From Haematobia irritans (Eukaryota > Arthropoda > Insecta > Diptera > Muscidae), in contig NC_134400.1 of NCBI RefSeq assembly GCF_050003625.1, forward strand, positions 47,977,096-48,041,095: a stretch of 64,000 nucleotides of DNA, given 5' to 3'. The notes beneath the pieces were generated by a model that worked only from the letters and a program-made list of their open reading frames with translations, made no database searches and was not told the DNA's origin. Positions 9,503 to 19,468 of this stretch are shown one piece after another. A program made the translations under genes and the position numbers. The stretch's first letter is position 1. The number at the start of each line of letters is the position of its first letter.

Positions 9503-10937
9503 ACCCAGAAAAAAGTGCCTTCGAAACTAAAGGAAAAAATTTTCATCAATATAGTTTATCCATTTTATTTCCATCAAGGTAAATTTTTGTGAAAAATAAT
9601 AAAATTTACTCGTTTCAGTAGAAAAATCCTAAACTGTAAGCAGTTAGGAATAGTTCATTAACTAGAATAAGGCATGGAATTTTACTCATACTATTTTCTT
9701 CGCTGGGTATAAGAATTTACTACTGAAAAAGAAAATTTTATTCACCGATAACAAAGCATTCGTAAAAATAAACAAAAACCGAACTAAAACCAAGTTTCCT
9801 CAAAATTAGTAAAATTTCTTATAAAATGATAATTGCGACTTCCTTTATAATAGAAAGTTTTTCATACATACGAACAACACTTGGCATAGAAAAATATTTT
9901 AGTTCATTCGTACTAAGAAGTATGCAATCCTTTCAAAACTTAAGGAAACACACTTGTTAGAATATAGGAAATTTTCCTAAATTTCTATTGTCTACCTGTA
10001 ATCGATACCTGTCATCGTAATCGATGTGTTTGCGCGTGGGTGTAATCGATATGTTTGCGCGTCGGTTGTTTTTTCTAGTTGGAATCGCGTTGTTTTGGTA
10101 TACGGAGAGATTGTTAAAAAATAATATGGTAAAATAATATAATAAATAACAAATAAAATATATAAAATATTTGTTATTTTAAATTAGTGAGAAAAATTTT
10201 CGTTTTTAAAAATAAATCTATCAATGTTCGTGATAGTGTATAAAGGAAGAAAACACCAGCAGAATAACAACACTTTCATTTGTCTTCATTTTGGAATCTT
10301 CAATTATCAGGTAATATTCAGTGACGCTAACCTTTTGGAACAAAAATGTTTTATGATTTTTTATATTTGTAGGTATTGAAATTGTAAAAAGAGGACAAAA
10401 TCGTTAAGCAGCAACTTATTAAAAGTGAAAAGTACAAGAAGAAGAAAAAGTGCGTTTTACAGTTGATAATATCACACGGAAATTGGAAATAGTGGAATAA
10501 TAAACTAATATTTCAAAGAGATTCGATGCTGTTGATTCTTAATAAATATATTCAATATATTAATAAAACATGTCTTTTATTGAAGATAAAGTTGCTTATA
10601 GAAATAAATAAAATTGTATTTAAAAACGAAGGTAAGCAGTTCTAATTATGAAGTAAAAGTTTTACCACAAATGTGTAAGATTTGTCCAAATGAATGAAAA
10701 AATTTCAATAAAATCATTCCATATATGAATTCAAATTAGTTAAATTTTTTCATTCTGTAGTATAGTGGTACATAAATATAGGAAAATGTTAACTAATATA
10801 TGGAATACATTATTCCTAATTTCTACGAAAATCACATCGTTCAAACAAATAAAAATGTCTTTGGCGCTATACGAAGTTCAACTTTCTTCACAATGAGTTC
10901 ATTTTAACTTAAAGAAGGGGTCACTTTTTTCTGGGTG
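9503..10937. mobile_element. CACCC-ended TA-MITE, copy 2 (uninterrupted)
   Basis: The ends are CACCCAGAAAAAAGTGCC and ACTTTTTTCTGGGTG, with TA duplicated at 9501-9502 and 10938-10939. The length is 1435 bp and there is no transposase frame. It provides the empty-site reference for HLE-A1: the stretch GGTTGTTTTTTCTAGTTGG near 10073 is continuous here but split by HLE-A1 in copy 1. It also has only one unit of the 230-bp segment duplicated in copy 1. Confidence 0.85.
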
Positions 10938-11018
10938 TACCTAGTAAGTCCATACTTGGTATATATTAAATCAAAAAAGATCGATCCAATACGTATAGAA
11001 GTTCAGCCAATACGTATA

Positions 11019-11109
11019 CGTATAGAAGTTCACCAATGTGGTATCACAATGGACTGAATAGTCTAAGTGAGCCTGATACATCGGGCTGCCACCTAACCTA
11101 ACCTAACCT
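11019..11109 (+). mobile_element. 5'-truncated SINE / LINE tail with CCTAA-repeat end
   Basis: The insert runs from TATAGAAGTTCACC through TGGTATCACAATGGACTGAA, GGGCTGCCACC and a CCTAA pentamer tail. It is flanked by AATACGTATA at 11009-11018 and 11110-11119, a 10-bp target duplication. The same sequence is in the SINE at 62860-63093, and the last 70 bp are shared with the 3' end of the LOA LINE. Confidence 0.8.
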
Positions 11110-12550
11110 AATACGTATATAATTCAGTTTGACAAAGTAGACATAAAATTTTGACAAAATGTTCTACAGAAATAAAATTTTAACAAAATATTCTATAGAA
11201 ATAAACTTTTGACAAAATTTTCTATATAAATAAAATCTTGGTAGATTACTTTTGGCTCGAGTGACAACCATGATTATGAACCGAATAAAATTTGAACAAA
11301 AGTTTCTATAGAATCAAAATTTTGACAAAATTTTCTATAGAAATAAAATTTTGACAATGATGAAAATTTTATTATGAACCGAATAAAATTTTAACAAAAT
11401 TTTCTCTAGAAATAAAATTTTGACAAAATTTTCTATAGAAATAAAATTTTGACAAAATTTTCTATAGAAATAAAAGTTTGGTAGATTATTTTTGGCTCTG
11501 GTGGCAACCATGATTATGAACCGATATGGACCAATTTTTGTGTGATTGGACCAATTTTGGTATGGTTGTTAGCGACCATGCCTAATTTGAACCGGATCGG
11601 ATGAATTTTGCTCCTCCAAGAGGCTCCGGAGGTCAAATCTGGAGAATGTTTAATATGGGGGCTATATATAATTATGGACCGATATGAACCAATTCTCGCA
11701 CGGTTGTTAAAGATCATATACTAACATCATGTTCTAAATTACAACCGGATTGGATGAAATTTGCTTCTCTTGGAGACTTCGCAAGCCAAATCTGGGGACC
11801 GGTTTATATGGGGGCTATATATAATTATGAACCGATGTGGACCAATTTTTGCATGGTTGTTAGAGACCATATACCAATACCATGTACCAAATTTCAGGCG
11901 GATCGGATGAAATTTGCTTCTCTTTGAGGCTCGGCAACCCAAATCTGGGGATCGGTTTATATGGGCGCCATATATAATTATGGACCGATGTGGACCAATT
12001 TTTGCACGGTTGTTAGAGACCATATACCAACATCATGTACAAAATTTCAGCCGGATCGGATGAAATTTTCTTCTCTTTGAGGCTCCGCAAGCCAAATCTG
12101 GGGATGGGTTTATATGGGGGCTATATATAATTATGGACCGATGTGAACCAATTTTTGCATGGTTGTTAGGGACCATATACCAACACCATGTACCAAATTT
12201 CAGCCGGATCGGATGAAATTTGCTTCTCTTTTAGGCTCCGCAAGCCAAATCTGGGGATCGGTTTATATGGGGGCTATATATAATTATGAACCGATGTGAA
12301 CCAAGTTTTGCATGGTTGTTAGAGACCATATACCAACACCACATACCAAATTTCAGCCGGATCGGATGAAATATGCTTCTGTTAGAGGCTCCACAAGCCA
12401 AATCTGAGGGTCCCTTCATATGGGGGCTATACGTAAAAGTGGACCGATTTGGCCCATTTTCAATACCATCTGACCTACATCGATAACAACTACTTGTGCC
12501 AAGTTTCAAGTCGATAGCTTGTTTCGTTCGGAAGTTAGCGTGATTTCAAC

Positions 12551-12578
12551 AGACGGACGGACGGACGGACGGACGGAC
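12551..12578. repeat. (GGAC)n microsatellite in HLE-A2
   Basis: Six to seven GGAC (GTCC on the element strand) units lie next to the TATATA-rich core. This is the hypervariable mini-me microsatellite; other copies in the window have two to four units. Confidence 0.9.
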
Positions 12579-13193
12579 ATGCTTAGATCGACTCAGAATT
12601 TCACCACGACCCAGAAAATATATACTTTATGGGGTCTTAGAGCAATATTTCGATGTGACAAAGTTAATATATATGATGGAGGGTATAAAAAAATATGGGA
12701 AACGTTTAAATCTGAAGCAATTTTAAGAAACTTCGCAAAACTTTATTTACGATTTATCGCTCGATATATATGTATTGGAAGTTTAGGAAAATTAGAGTCA
12801 TTTTTACAACTTTTTGACTAAGCGGTGGATTTTACAAGAAAAATGTTGGTATTTTGACCATTTTTGTCGAAATCAGAAAAACATATATATGGGAGATATA
12901 TCTAAATCTGAACCGATTTCAACCAAATTTGGCACGCATAGCTACAATGCTAGTTCTACTCCCTGTGCAAAATTTCAACCAAATCGGAGCAAAAAATTGG
13001 CCTCTGTGGTCATATGAGTGTAAATCGGGCGAAAGATATATATGGGAGGTATATCTAAATCTGAACCGATTTCAATCAAATTTGGCACACATGACTACAC
13101 TACCAATTGCACTCCTTGTGCAAAATTTCAAGCTAATCGGGATAAAACTCTGGCTTCTGGGTCCATATAAGTGCATATCGGGCGAAAGATATA

Positions 13194-14126
13194 AAGGGTG
13201 ATTCTTTTGAGGTTAGGATTTTCATGCATTAGTATTTGACAGATCACGTGGGATTTTAGACATGGTGTCAAAGAGAAAGATGCTCAGTATGCTTTGACAT
13301 TTCATCATGAATAGACTTACGATCTGCCACAACGTCGAATTTTCAGTGAATGGGCCCTAGAAAAGTTGGCAGAAAATCCGCTTTTTTATCGACAAATTTT
13401 GTTCAGCGATGAGGCTCATTTCTGGTTGAATGGCTACGTAAATAAGCAAAATTGCCGCATTTGGAGTGAAGAGCAACCAGAAGCCGTTCAAGAACTGCCC
13501 ATGCATCCCGAAAAATGCACTGTTTGGTGTGGTTTGTACGCTGGTGGAATCATTGGACCGTATTTTTTCAAAGATGCTGTTGGACGCAACGTTACGGTGA
13601 ATGGCGATCGCTATCGTTCGATGCTAACAAACTTTTTGTTGCCAAAAATGGAAGAACTGAACTTGGTTGACATGTGGTTTCAACAAGATGGCGCTACATG
13701 CCACACAGCTCGCGATTCTATGGCCATTTTGAGGGAAAACTTCGGAGAACAATTCATCTCAAGAAATGGACCGGTAAGTTGGCCACCAAGATCATGCGAT
13801 TTGACGCCTTTAGACTATTTTTTGTGGGGCTACGTCAAGTCTAAAGTCTACAGAAATAAGCCAGCAACTATTCCAGCTTTGGAAGACAACATTTCCGAAG
13901 AAATTCGGGCTATTCCGGCCGAAATGCTCGAAAAAGTTGCCCAAAATTGGACTTTCCGAATGGACCAACTAAGACGCAGCCGCGGTCAACATTTAAATGA
14001 AATTATCTTCAAAAAGTAAATGTCATGGACCAATCTAACGTTTCAAATAAAGAACCGATGAGATTTTGCAAATTTTATGCGTTTTTTTTTAAAAAAAAGT
14101 TATCAAGCTCTTAACAAATCACCCTT
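13194..14126 (+). mobile_element. Rosa-type (DD41D) mariner, copy 1
   Basis: The ends are AAGGGTGATTCTTTTGAGG and AACAAATCACCCTT, with TA duplicated at 13192-13193 and 14127-14128. Length is 933 bp, shorter than the roughly 1.3 kb usual for mariners, because the part coding for the N-terminal DNA-binding region is missing. It is almost identical to the copy at 19469-20402, so both moved recently from a similarly deleted source. Confidence 0.9.
13366..14019 (+). pseudogene. Mariner DD41D transposase, catalytic domain, frameshifted at N-terminus
   Basis: The open frame covers the whole catalytic domain. The first aspartate is in LFSDEAHFWLNG, the second in WFQQDGATCHTA, and the third in LTPLDYFLWG, with 41 residues between the last two, the spacing of rosa-type mariners. 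Relative to the copy at 19576-20289, the segment before ENPLFYRQ carries a 1-bp loss and substitutions (GATCTG for TAACGAG), putting the upstream MNRLTNE-like start out of frame. No helix-turn-helix region is present. The protein could fold as a catalytic domain but should lack specific TIR binding. It is probably inactive. Confidence 0.85.
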
Positions 14127-14287
14127 TATATGGGAGCTATATCTAAATCTGAACCGATTTCAATCAAGTCGATTGGACTAAAACTGTGACCTAGACTTTG
14201 ATTACAAAAATGTGTTCACGGACAGACGGACATCGCTATATCGACTCAAGAGCCCACCCTGAGCATATTTGCCAAAGACACCATGTG

Positions 14288-15703
14288 CATTAGCGTAGCT
14301 AGACAATTTTCCTAGGGGGGGCTACAGCCCCCCTAGCTAAAACTTTATAGACTGAACTTATAGGTTCAACTAATGTTTTATTTCATAAAATTGAATAAAA
14401 AATAGACATCAAAATAACTCGAGAATCAATTTATAATAAAGCAACTAAAAGTACCCTACGGGAAATTGGTGCAAATTGCCACTGACGGACCTATCACAGA
14501 ACTGGTACCTGTGCTCCAGTTAGTTGCAATTTTAACATTTAGTGAAATAAAATTATCAGAATAACCTTTTGTTCGACATATTTAAAAAAAATCATTTCGG
14601 GTTCGATTAGGAGCCCAAATTGAAAGAGATTTCTAAGAGTTTGTCCGAGACTGGTTCCTGAGGACCTGTTTATGGGTTGCTCCTGCTAAATTGTCCCAGG
14701 ACGTGTCCTTTGGGGTGAGTCCAAGACGCGTCCTAAAATGTAAGTTTACTCCGTCAATGACAAACCCATGTTAAGGTGGACGGTCCCTTCCATACGTTTT
14801 GATCAGAACTGGGACTGGTCCATACACACCATACACACTGGGACTGGTCCATGTACCAGTTTTGTGGTTGATCCATTTCCCGTAGGGTAGTTCCACACTT
14901 TTCCCAGCAACAATTGGGAGTTGTTCTAAAGGCACAACTTTAAAAGCACTTCCAAAAATGTCCTCACAAAGAAGTTAACTATTTTAACTACACAGGAAGT
15001 TTTCTACTTCATTTTTGTATATTTTAATGCGTAATTTTTTGTTTTCTTTTTTCAAATAGTTTAAAAAGTAAGAATAAATAAAATGGTACATATTATTCAA
15101 ATTTTGCCTCAAAAATGCTAAATCCATTATAGAAAAATCGATATTATTTGAAAAAACGTTTCAAACAAGCGTAAGAATGCATTAAAAATCATAAAAAAGT
15201 ATAAAAATTATTTATTTGGGAAAATATCACAAAATTTTTAATTCACATTCAAAACACTGAATTCAGATCACACCTTAAGAAGTGATGCAAATTCATTGCA
15301 ACGGTTGTTGAAACGGTGGACATTCGTTCTATGACAAGTTCATATTACATTCATCGCTTCTCCGCCAATTTTGTACCACTTCCAGACCCAAAAAGAACAT
15401 TTTCACTTCTTTTTTGGCGACGCTTTTTTGCAGCATTATTAAGATATTCATTTATGAAAGAATAGTTTTAATATCAATTACTATTTCTTATTCAACTAAA
15501 CCATAAGTTCAACCACAGCTTTATTTCAAAATTTTATCAGACTTCTACCAAGTCTTTAGTGGAACTTTGTGCGTTGTACCAGTATATACTTGTTTAATTT
15601 TTATAAAAATGTAAAATCGTAAATAGGTTTTCAAATTCTGGGGGGGCTAAAATTTTTCTGGGGGGGTCTAAGCCCCCTCCCCAGAGGCCTTCCTACGCTT
15701 ATG
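14288..15703. mobile_element. hAT-like MITE, 1.4 kb, 8-bp duplication ACCATGTG
   Basis: The flanks 14280-14287 and 15704-15711 are both ACCATGTG. The element starts CATTAGCGTAGCTAGAC and ends, inverted, CATAAGCGTAGGAAGGC. Both ends continue into G/C homopolymer tracts (CCTAGGGGGGGCTACAG and CTGGGGGGGTCTAAG), a common design of hAT non-autonomous elements with CAnnnGCGTAG ends. An 8-bp duplication also fits P elements, but the end sequence favours hAT. There is no transposase frame. The element sits in HLE-B1 and itself contains a second TIR element at 14454-14887. Confidence 0.8.
14454..14887. mobile_element. Nested TIR element with CCCTACGGGAAAT ends
   Basis: The left end is CCCTACGGGAAATTGGTGCA and the right end, inverted, is CCCTACGGGAAATGGATCA. 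TA flanks both sides (14452-14453, 14888-14889). The interior is 434 bp, non-coding, and has repeated GGGACTGGTCC / GAGACTGGTTCC boxes. I do not recognise the superfamily; TA could be a real duplication or chance. Confidence 0.7.
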
Positions 15704-15797
15704 ACCATGTGTCTACCTCGTCTCCTTCTGGGTGTTGCAAACATATGCATTAACTTATAATACCCTGTTCCACAGTGTGGAGCAGGGTATAAAAATA

Positions 15798-16868
15798 TGG
15801 GAAACATTTAGATCTGAAGCAATTTTAAGGAAACTTCGCAAAAGTTTATTTATGATTTATCGCTCGATATATTCATATTAGAAGTTTAAGAATATTAGAA
15901 CCATTTTTACAACTTTTCGACTAAGCAGTATCGATTTTAGTTACAAGGAAAATGTTGGTATTTTGGCCATTTTTGTCGAAATCAGAAAAACATATATATG
16001 TTAGCTATATCTAAATCTGAACCGATTTCAACTTAATTTGACACGCATAGCAACAATGCTAATTCTACTCCCTGTGCAAAATTTCAACTAAATCGGAGCA
16101 AAAAATTAGCCTCTGTGGTCATATGAGTGTAAATCGGGCGAAAGATATATATTGGCACGCATAGCTACAATGCTAATTCTACTCCCTGTGCAAAATTTCA
16201 ACTAGATCGGAGCAAAAAATTGGCCTCTGTGGTCATTTGAGTGTAAATCGGGCGAAAGCTATATATGGGAGCTATATCTAAATCTGAAACGATTTCCACC
16301 AAATTTGACACGCATAGCTATAATGCTAATTCTACTCCCTGTGCAAAATTTCAACTAAATCGGAGCAAAAAATTAGCCTCTGTGGTCATATCAGTGTAAA
16401 TCGGGCGAAAGATATATATAGGAGATATATCTAAATCTGAACCGATTTGGATGATATTTTGCAAGTTTTTCGAGACTCATAAAATATTCGGATGTACGGA
16501 AGTTGAGGAAGATCGGTTGATACACACGCCAATTATGAAGATCGGTAAAAAATATATATGGCAGCTATGTATAAATCTGAACCGATTTTTTCCAAAATCA
16601 ATAGGGATCGTCTTTGAGCCGAAACAGGACCCTATACCAAATTTTAGGACAATCGGACTAAAACTGTGAGCTGTACTCTGTACAGAAAAATACATCAACA
16701 GACAGACAGACGGACAGACAGACAGACAGACGGACATCGCTAAATCGACTCAGAATTTAATTCTAAGACGATCGATATACTAAACTATGGGTCTCAGACT
16801 TTTCCTTCTTGGCGTTAAATACAAATGCACAAACTTATTATACCCTGTACCACAGTAGTGGTGAAGGG
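15798..16868 (-). mobile_element. HLE-B2: Helentron-like element, minus orientation, 3' part missing
   Basis: Read on the minus strand from 16868: TATACCCTTCACCACTACTG and its inverted partner GTACAGGGTATAATAAG, the core, a GTCY microsatellite (16691-16735), then about five tandem units carrying TATAGCTCCCATATATA. It ends at the T-tract ...CCCATATTTTTA, where the 5' end of HLE-B1 starts. It borders an older tRNA-like MITE fragment on its other side. Confidence 0.75.
16691..16735. repeat. (CAGA/CGGA)n microsatellite of HLE-B2
   Basis: Ten tetranucleotide units alternate CAGA and CGGA (GTCT/GTCC on the element strand). It is in the standard mini-me position next to ATCGCTAAATCGACTCAG. Confidence 0.9.
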
Positions 16869-18987
16869 TATAAACATTGTTTTCTTGCTAATTGCATTTT
16901 CCCTCACATCTTTCTCACATTCACGAGGTTTTTAATACCCCTCACCTCTACTGTGGTACAGGGTATAATAAGTTTGTGCATTTGTATGTAACGCCAAGAA
17001 GGAGTAATCATAGACCAACCTTTTATTATACGGATCGGCTTAGAATTAAATTCTGAGTCGATTTAGCGATGTCCGTCTGTCTGTCTGTCTGTTGATGTAT
17101 TTTGTGTGCAAAGTACAGCTCGCAGTTTTAGTCCGATTATCCCAAAATTTGGTATAGGGTCCTGTTTCGGCTCAAAGACAATCCCTATTGATTTTGGAAA
17201 ATGTCCGTCTGTCTGTCTGTATGTCTGTCTGTTGGTGTATTTTTGTGTGCAAAGTACAGCTCGCAGTTTTAGTCCGATTATCCTAAAATTTGGTACAGGC
17301 TCCTGTTTCGGCTCAAAGACGATCCCTATTGATTTTGGACAAAATCGGTTCAGATTTAGATATAGCTGCCATATATATTTTTCACCGATCTGGTCATAAT
17401 TGGCGTTTATATCAACCGATCTTCCTCAAATTCCGTACGTCCGAATATTTTATGGGTCTCGAAAAACTTGCAAAATATCAGCCAAATCGGTTCAGATTTA
17501 GATATAGCTCCCATATATAGCTTTCGCCCGATTTACACTCATTATGGGTCTCGAAAAACTTGCAAAATATCAGCCAAATCGGTTCAGATTTAGATATAGC
17601 TCCCATATATAGCTTTCGCCCGATTTACACTCATTTGCCCACAGATGCCAATTTTTTGCTCCGATTTAGTTGAAATTTTGCGTAGGGAGTAGAATTAGCA
17701 TTGTAGACATGCGTGCCAAATTTGGTTGAAATCGGTATAGATTTAGATATATCTCCCATATATATAGCTCTCGCCCGATTTACACTCATATGACCACATA
17801 GGCAAATTTTTAACTCCGATTTAGTTGAAATTATGCACAGGGAGTAGAATTAGCATTGTAGCCATGCGTGCCAAATTTGGTTGAAATCGGTTCAGATTTG
17901 GATATATCTCCCATATATAGCTTTCGCCCGATTTACACTCATATGACCACAGAGGCCAATTTTTAACTCCGATTTAGTTGAAATTTTGCACAGGGAGTAG
18001 AATTAGCATTGTAGCCATGCGTGCCAAATTTGGTTGAAATCAGTATAGATTTAGATATATCTCCCATATATATAGCTCTCGCCCGATTTACACTCATATG
18101 ACCACAGAGGCCAATTTTTAACTCCGATTTAGTTGAAATTTTGCACAGGGAGTAGAATTAGCATTGTAGCCATGCGTGCCAAATTTGGTTGAAATCGGTA
18201 CAGATTTAGATATATCTCCCATATATAGCTTTCGCCCGATTTACACTCATATGACCACAGAGGCCAATTTTTAACTCCGATTTAGTTGAAATTTTGTACA
18301 GGGAGTAGAATTAGGATTGTAGCTATGCGTGCTAAATTTGGTTGAAATCGGTTCAGATTTGGATATAGCTCCCATATATATGTTTTTCTGATTTCGACAA
18401 AAATTGTCAAAATACCAACATTTTCCTTGTAAAATCGCCACTGCTTAGTCCAAAAGTTGTGAAAATGATTCTGATTTTCCTAAACTTCTAATACATATAT
18501 ATCGAGCGATAAATCATAAATAAAGTTTTGCGAAGTTTCCTTAAAATTGCTTCAGATTTAAATGTTTCACATATTTTTTTTCTAATATTGTGACTTAAAT
18601 TTTGAGTCTATAGATTTGTAGAATTCTATCAAATTCTGTCCAGATCGAGTGATATTTAAATGTATGTATTTGGGACAAACCTTTATATATAGCCCCCACC
18701 ACATTTGACGGATGTGATATGGTATCGAAAAATTAGATCTACAAAGTGGTGCAGGGTATAATATAGTCGGCCCCGCCCGACTTTAGACTTTCCTTACTTG
18801 TTTAGTTCTTAACACCTTTTCCTGTAATACCAACAATGTAGAAGAAACTATACGATTTTATAAACTTTTAAAATTTTTTTACCTTTCGCCTGGACGGAGA
18901 ATCGAACCGTGGACCATGCAGCCAACACACTAACCACTGAGCTATATACCTGTTATGGTCATCAATAGATAAATATCCATATATAAG
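16869..18987 (-). mobile_element. tRNA-like MITE, copy 5 (fragment, split by HLE-B3)
   Basis: 16869-16933 (TTGCTAATTGCATTTTCCCT ... CACGAGG) and 18803-18987 (GTTCTTAACACCTTTTCCTG ... TATCCATATATAAG) are two adjoining pieces of the reverse of 20415-20660. The second piece contains tRNA-like module 1 in inverse (18888-18950), with box B TCGAACC and box A CACTGAGCTA as complements. The intact copy reads CCACGAGGTTTTTTAGTTC at the split point, which gives the empty site for HLE-B3. Confidence 0.75.
16934..18802 (+). mobile_element. HLE-B3: complete Helentron-like element
   Basis: 5' end ATACCCCTCACCTCTACTGT with the inverted partner GGTACAGGGTATAATAAG; core and GTCT microsatellite at about 17070-17095; a partly duplicated 5' part with a second GTCT tract at about 17200-17235; about seven tandem units of 154 bp to 18370; a conserved tail; then GTGGTGCAGGGTATAATATA, hairpin GTCGG/CCGAC (about 18768-18783) and the end CTTTCCTTACTTGTTT. 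It is non-coding; frames across the units are artefacts. It inserted into a T6 tract of a tRNA-like MITE, with no duplication seen against the empty site. Confidence 0.85.
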
Positions 18988-19328
18988 TACGCAAAGAAAA
19001 AAAACGTTTGGAAAACGTGTACCGAAAACGTTTTTCTTTTGTTAGAGTTTTTTGAATTGCTTCGAAAATTTTAAACTTTTATCACCAAAAAAATTCGTTT
19101 GTTACAAAATTTTTATTTTTTCAATAAAAAAAGTTATTTTTGAAACAACAACACAGTCCATTTCTTTTATATCAAACACTGTTCTTTTCTGACTTTAGGT
19201 CTTTACTAAGACACATTTTACAGTTCAAAATTTAATATAGTACAATGTAATGTTGAACATTTTTTCGGAATCTTCCGAATATATCTGGAATATATGTAAA
19301 AAAAAACAAAAGCAAAAAAAAAAACTTT

Positions 19329-19400
19329 GGTCGAAGCAGGGATCGAACCCACGACCCCTGGCATGAGAGTCGGACGTAGCTACCACTGCTCCACGGTGCC
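19329..19400 (-). other. tRNA-like module 2 (pol III box A/B), in MITE copy 1
   Basis: The minus strand reads GGCACCGTGGAGCAGTGGTA ... GTGGGTTCGATCCCTGC ... TTCGACC. GGTTCGATCCC is an excellent box B, and GTGGG/CCTGC forms a five-pair T stem with two wobble pairs. TGGAGCAGTGG is a box A-like sequence. The acceptor stem pairs at only two outer positions and the anticodon stem is poor, so it is a tRNA-derived sequence and not a working tRNA gene. Confidence 0.7.
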
Positions 19401-19468
19401 AAACTAAATGTGTGTTTCTGTTAAATAAACTTTGTTTATTCGGTTCGTGGGCGCCGCAAGCTATGCTA

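Larger units (their letters stand above)
10940..12686 (-). mobile_element. HLE-A2: Helentron-like element, minus orientation, 3' end lost
   Basis: Read on the minus strand from 12686: 5' end ATACCCTCCATCATATA, core, GTCC microsatellite at 12551-12578, about five to six 153-bp repeats (11560-12430), AT-rich minisatellite (11150-11490), then the GATCGATCTTTTTTGATTTA segment. It stops where the CACCC MITE begins. About 170 bp, including the hairpin and ACTTGTTTT end, are missing. Its 5' end abuts the T-tract of an HLE-B element, as expected for an insertion there. Confidence 0.85.
12687..15797 (-). mobile_element. HLE-B1 body (minus orientation), interrupted by rosa mariner and hAT element
   Basis: On the minus strand the 5' end is at about 15797 (TATACCCTGCTCCACACTGT). 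A short GTCY stretch lies near 14222, on the far side of the hAT insertion. Tandem units of about 154 bp with AGATTTAGATATAGCTCCCA and TTTCGCCCGATTTACACTCA follow, then the TAAAATCCACCGCTTAGTC region. Two insertions lie within it: the mariner (13194-14126) and the hAT MITE (14288-15703). Element sequence resumes exactly after each, with TA and ACCATGTG duplicated respectively. It carries no protein-coding gene. Confidence 0.75.

Noticed and set aside
11083..11109. Interstitial telomere
   Set aside because: The CCTAA run is only a few units and is always joined to the same retro-element tail, with target duplication around it.
12551..17240. Regular spaced tetranucleotide and 150-bp repeats as a possible CRISPR array
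   Set aside because: Units are long and contiguous, have no unique spacers, and belong to a eukaryotic transposon family.
19329..19400. Functional tRNA gene on the minus strand
   Set aside because: Good T arm only; the acceptor stem pairs at two positions and the sequence is dispersed with the MITE.
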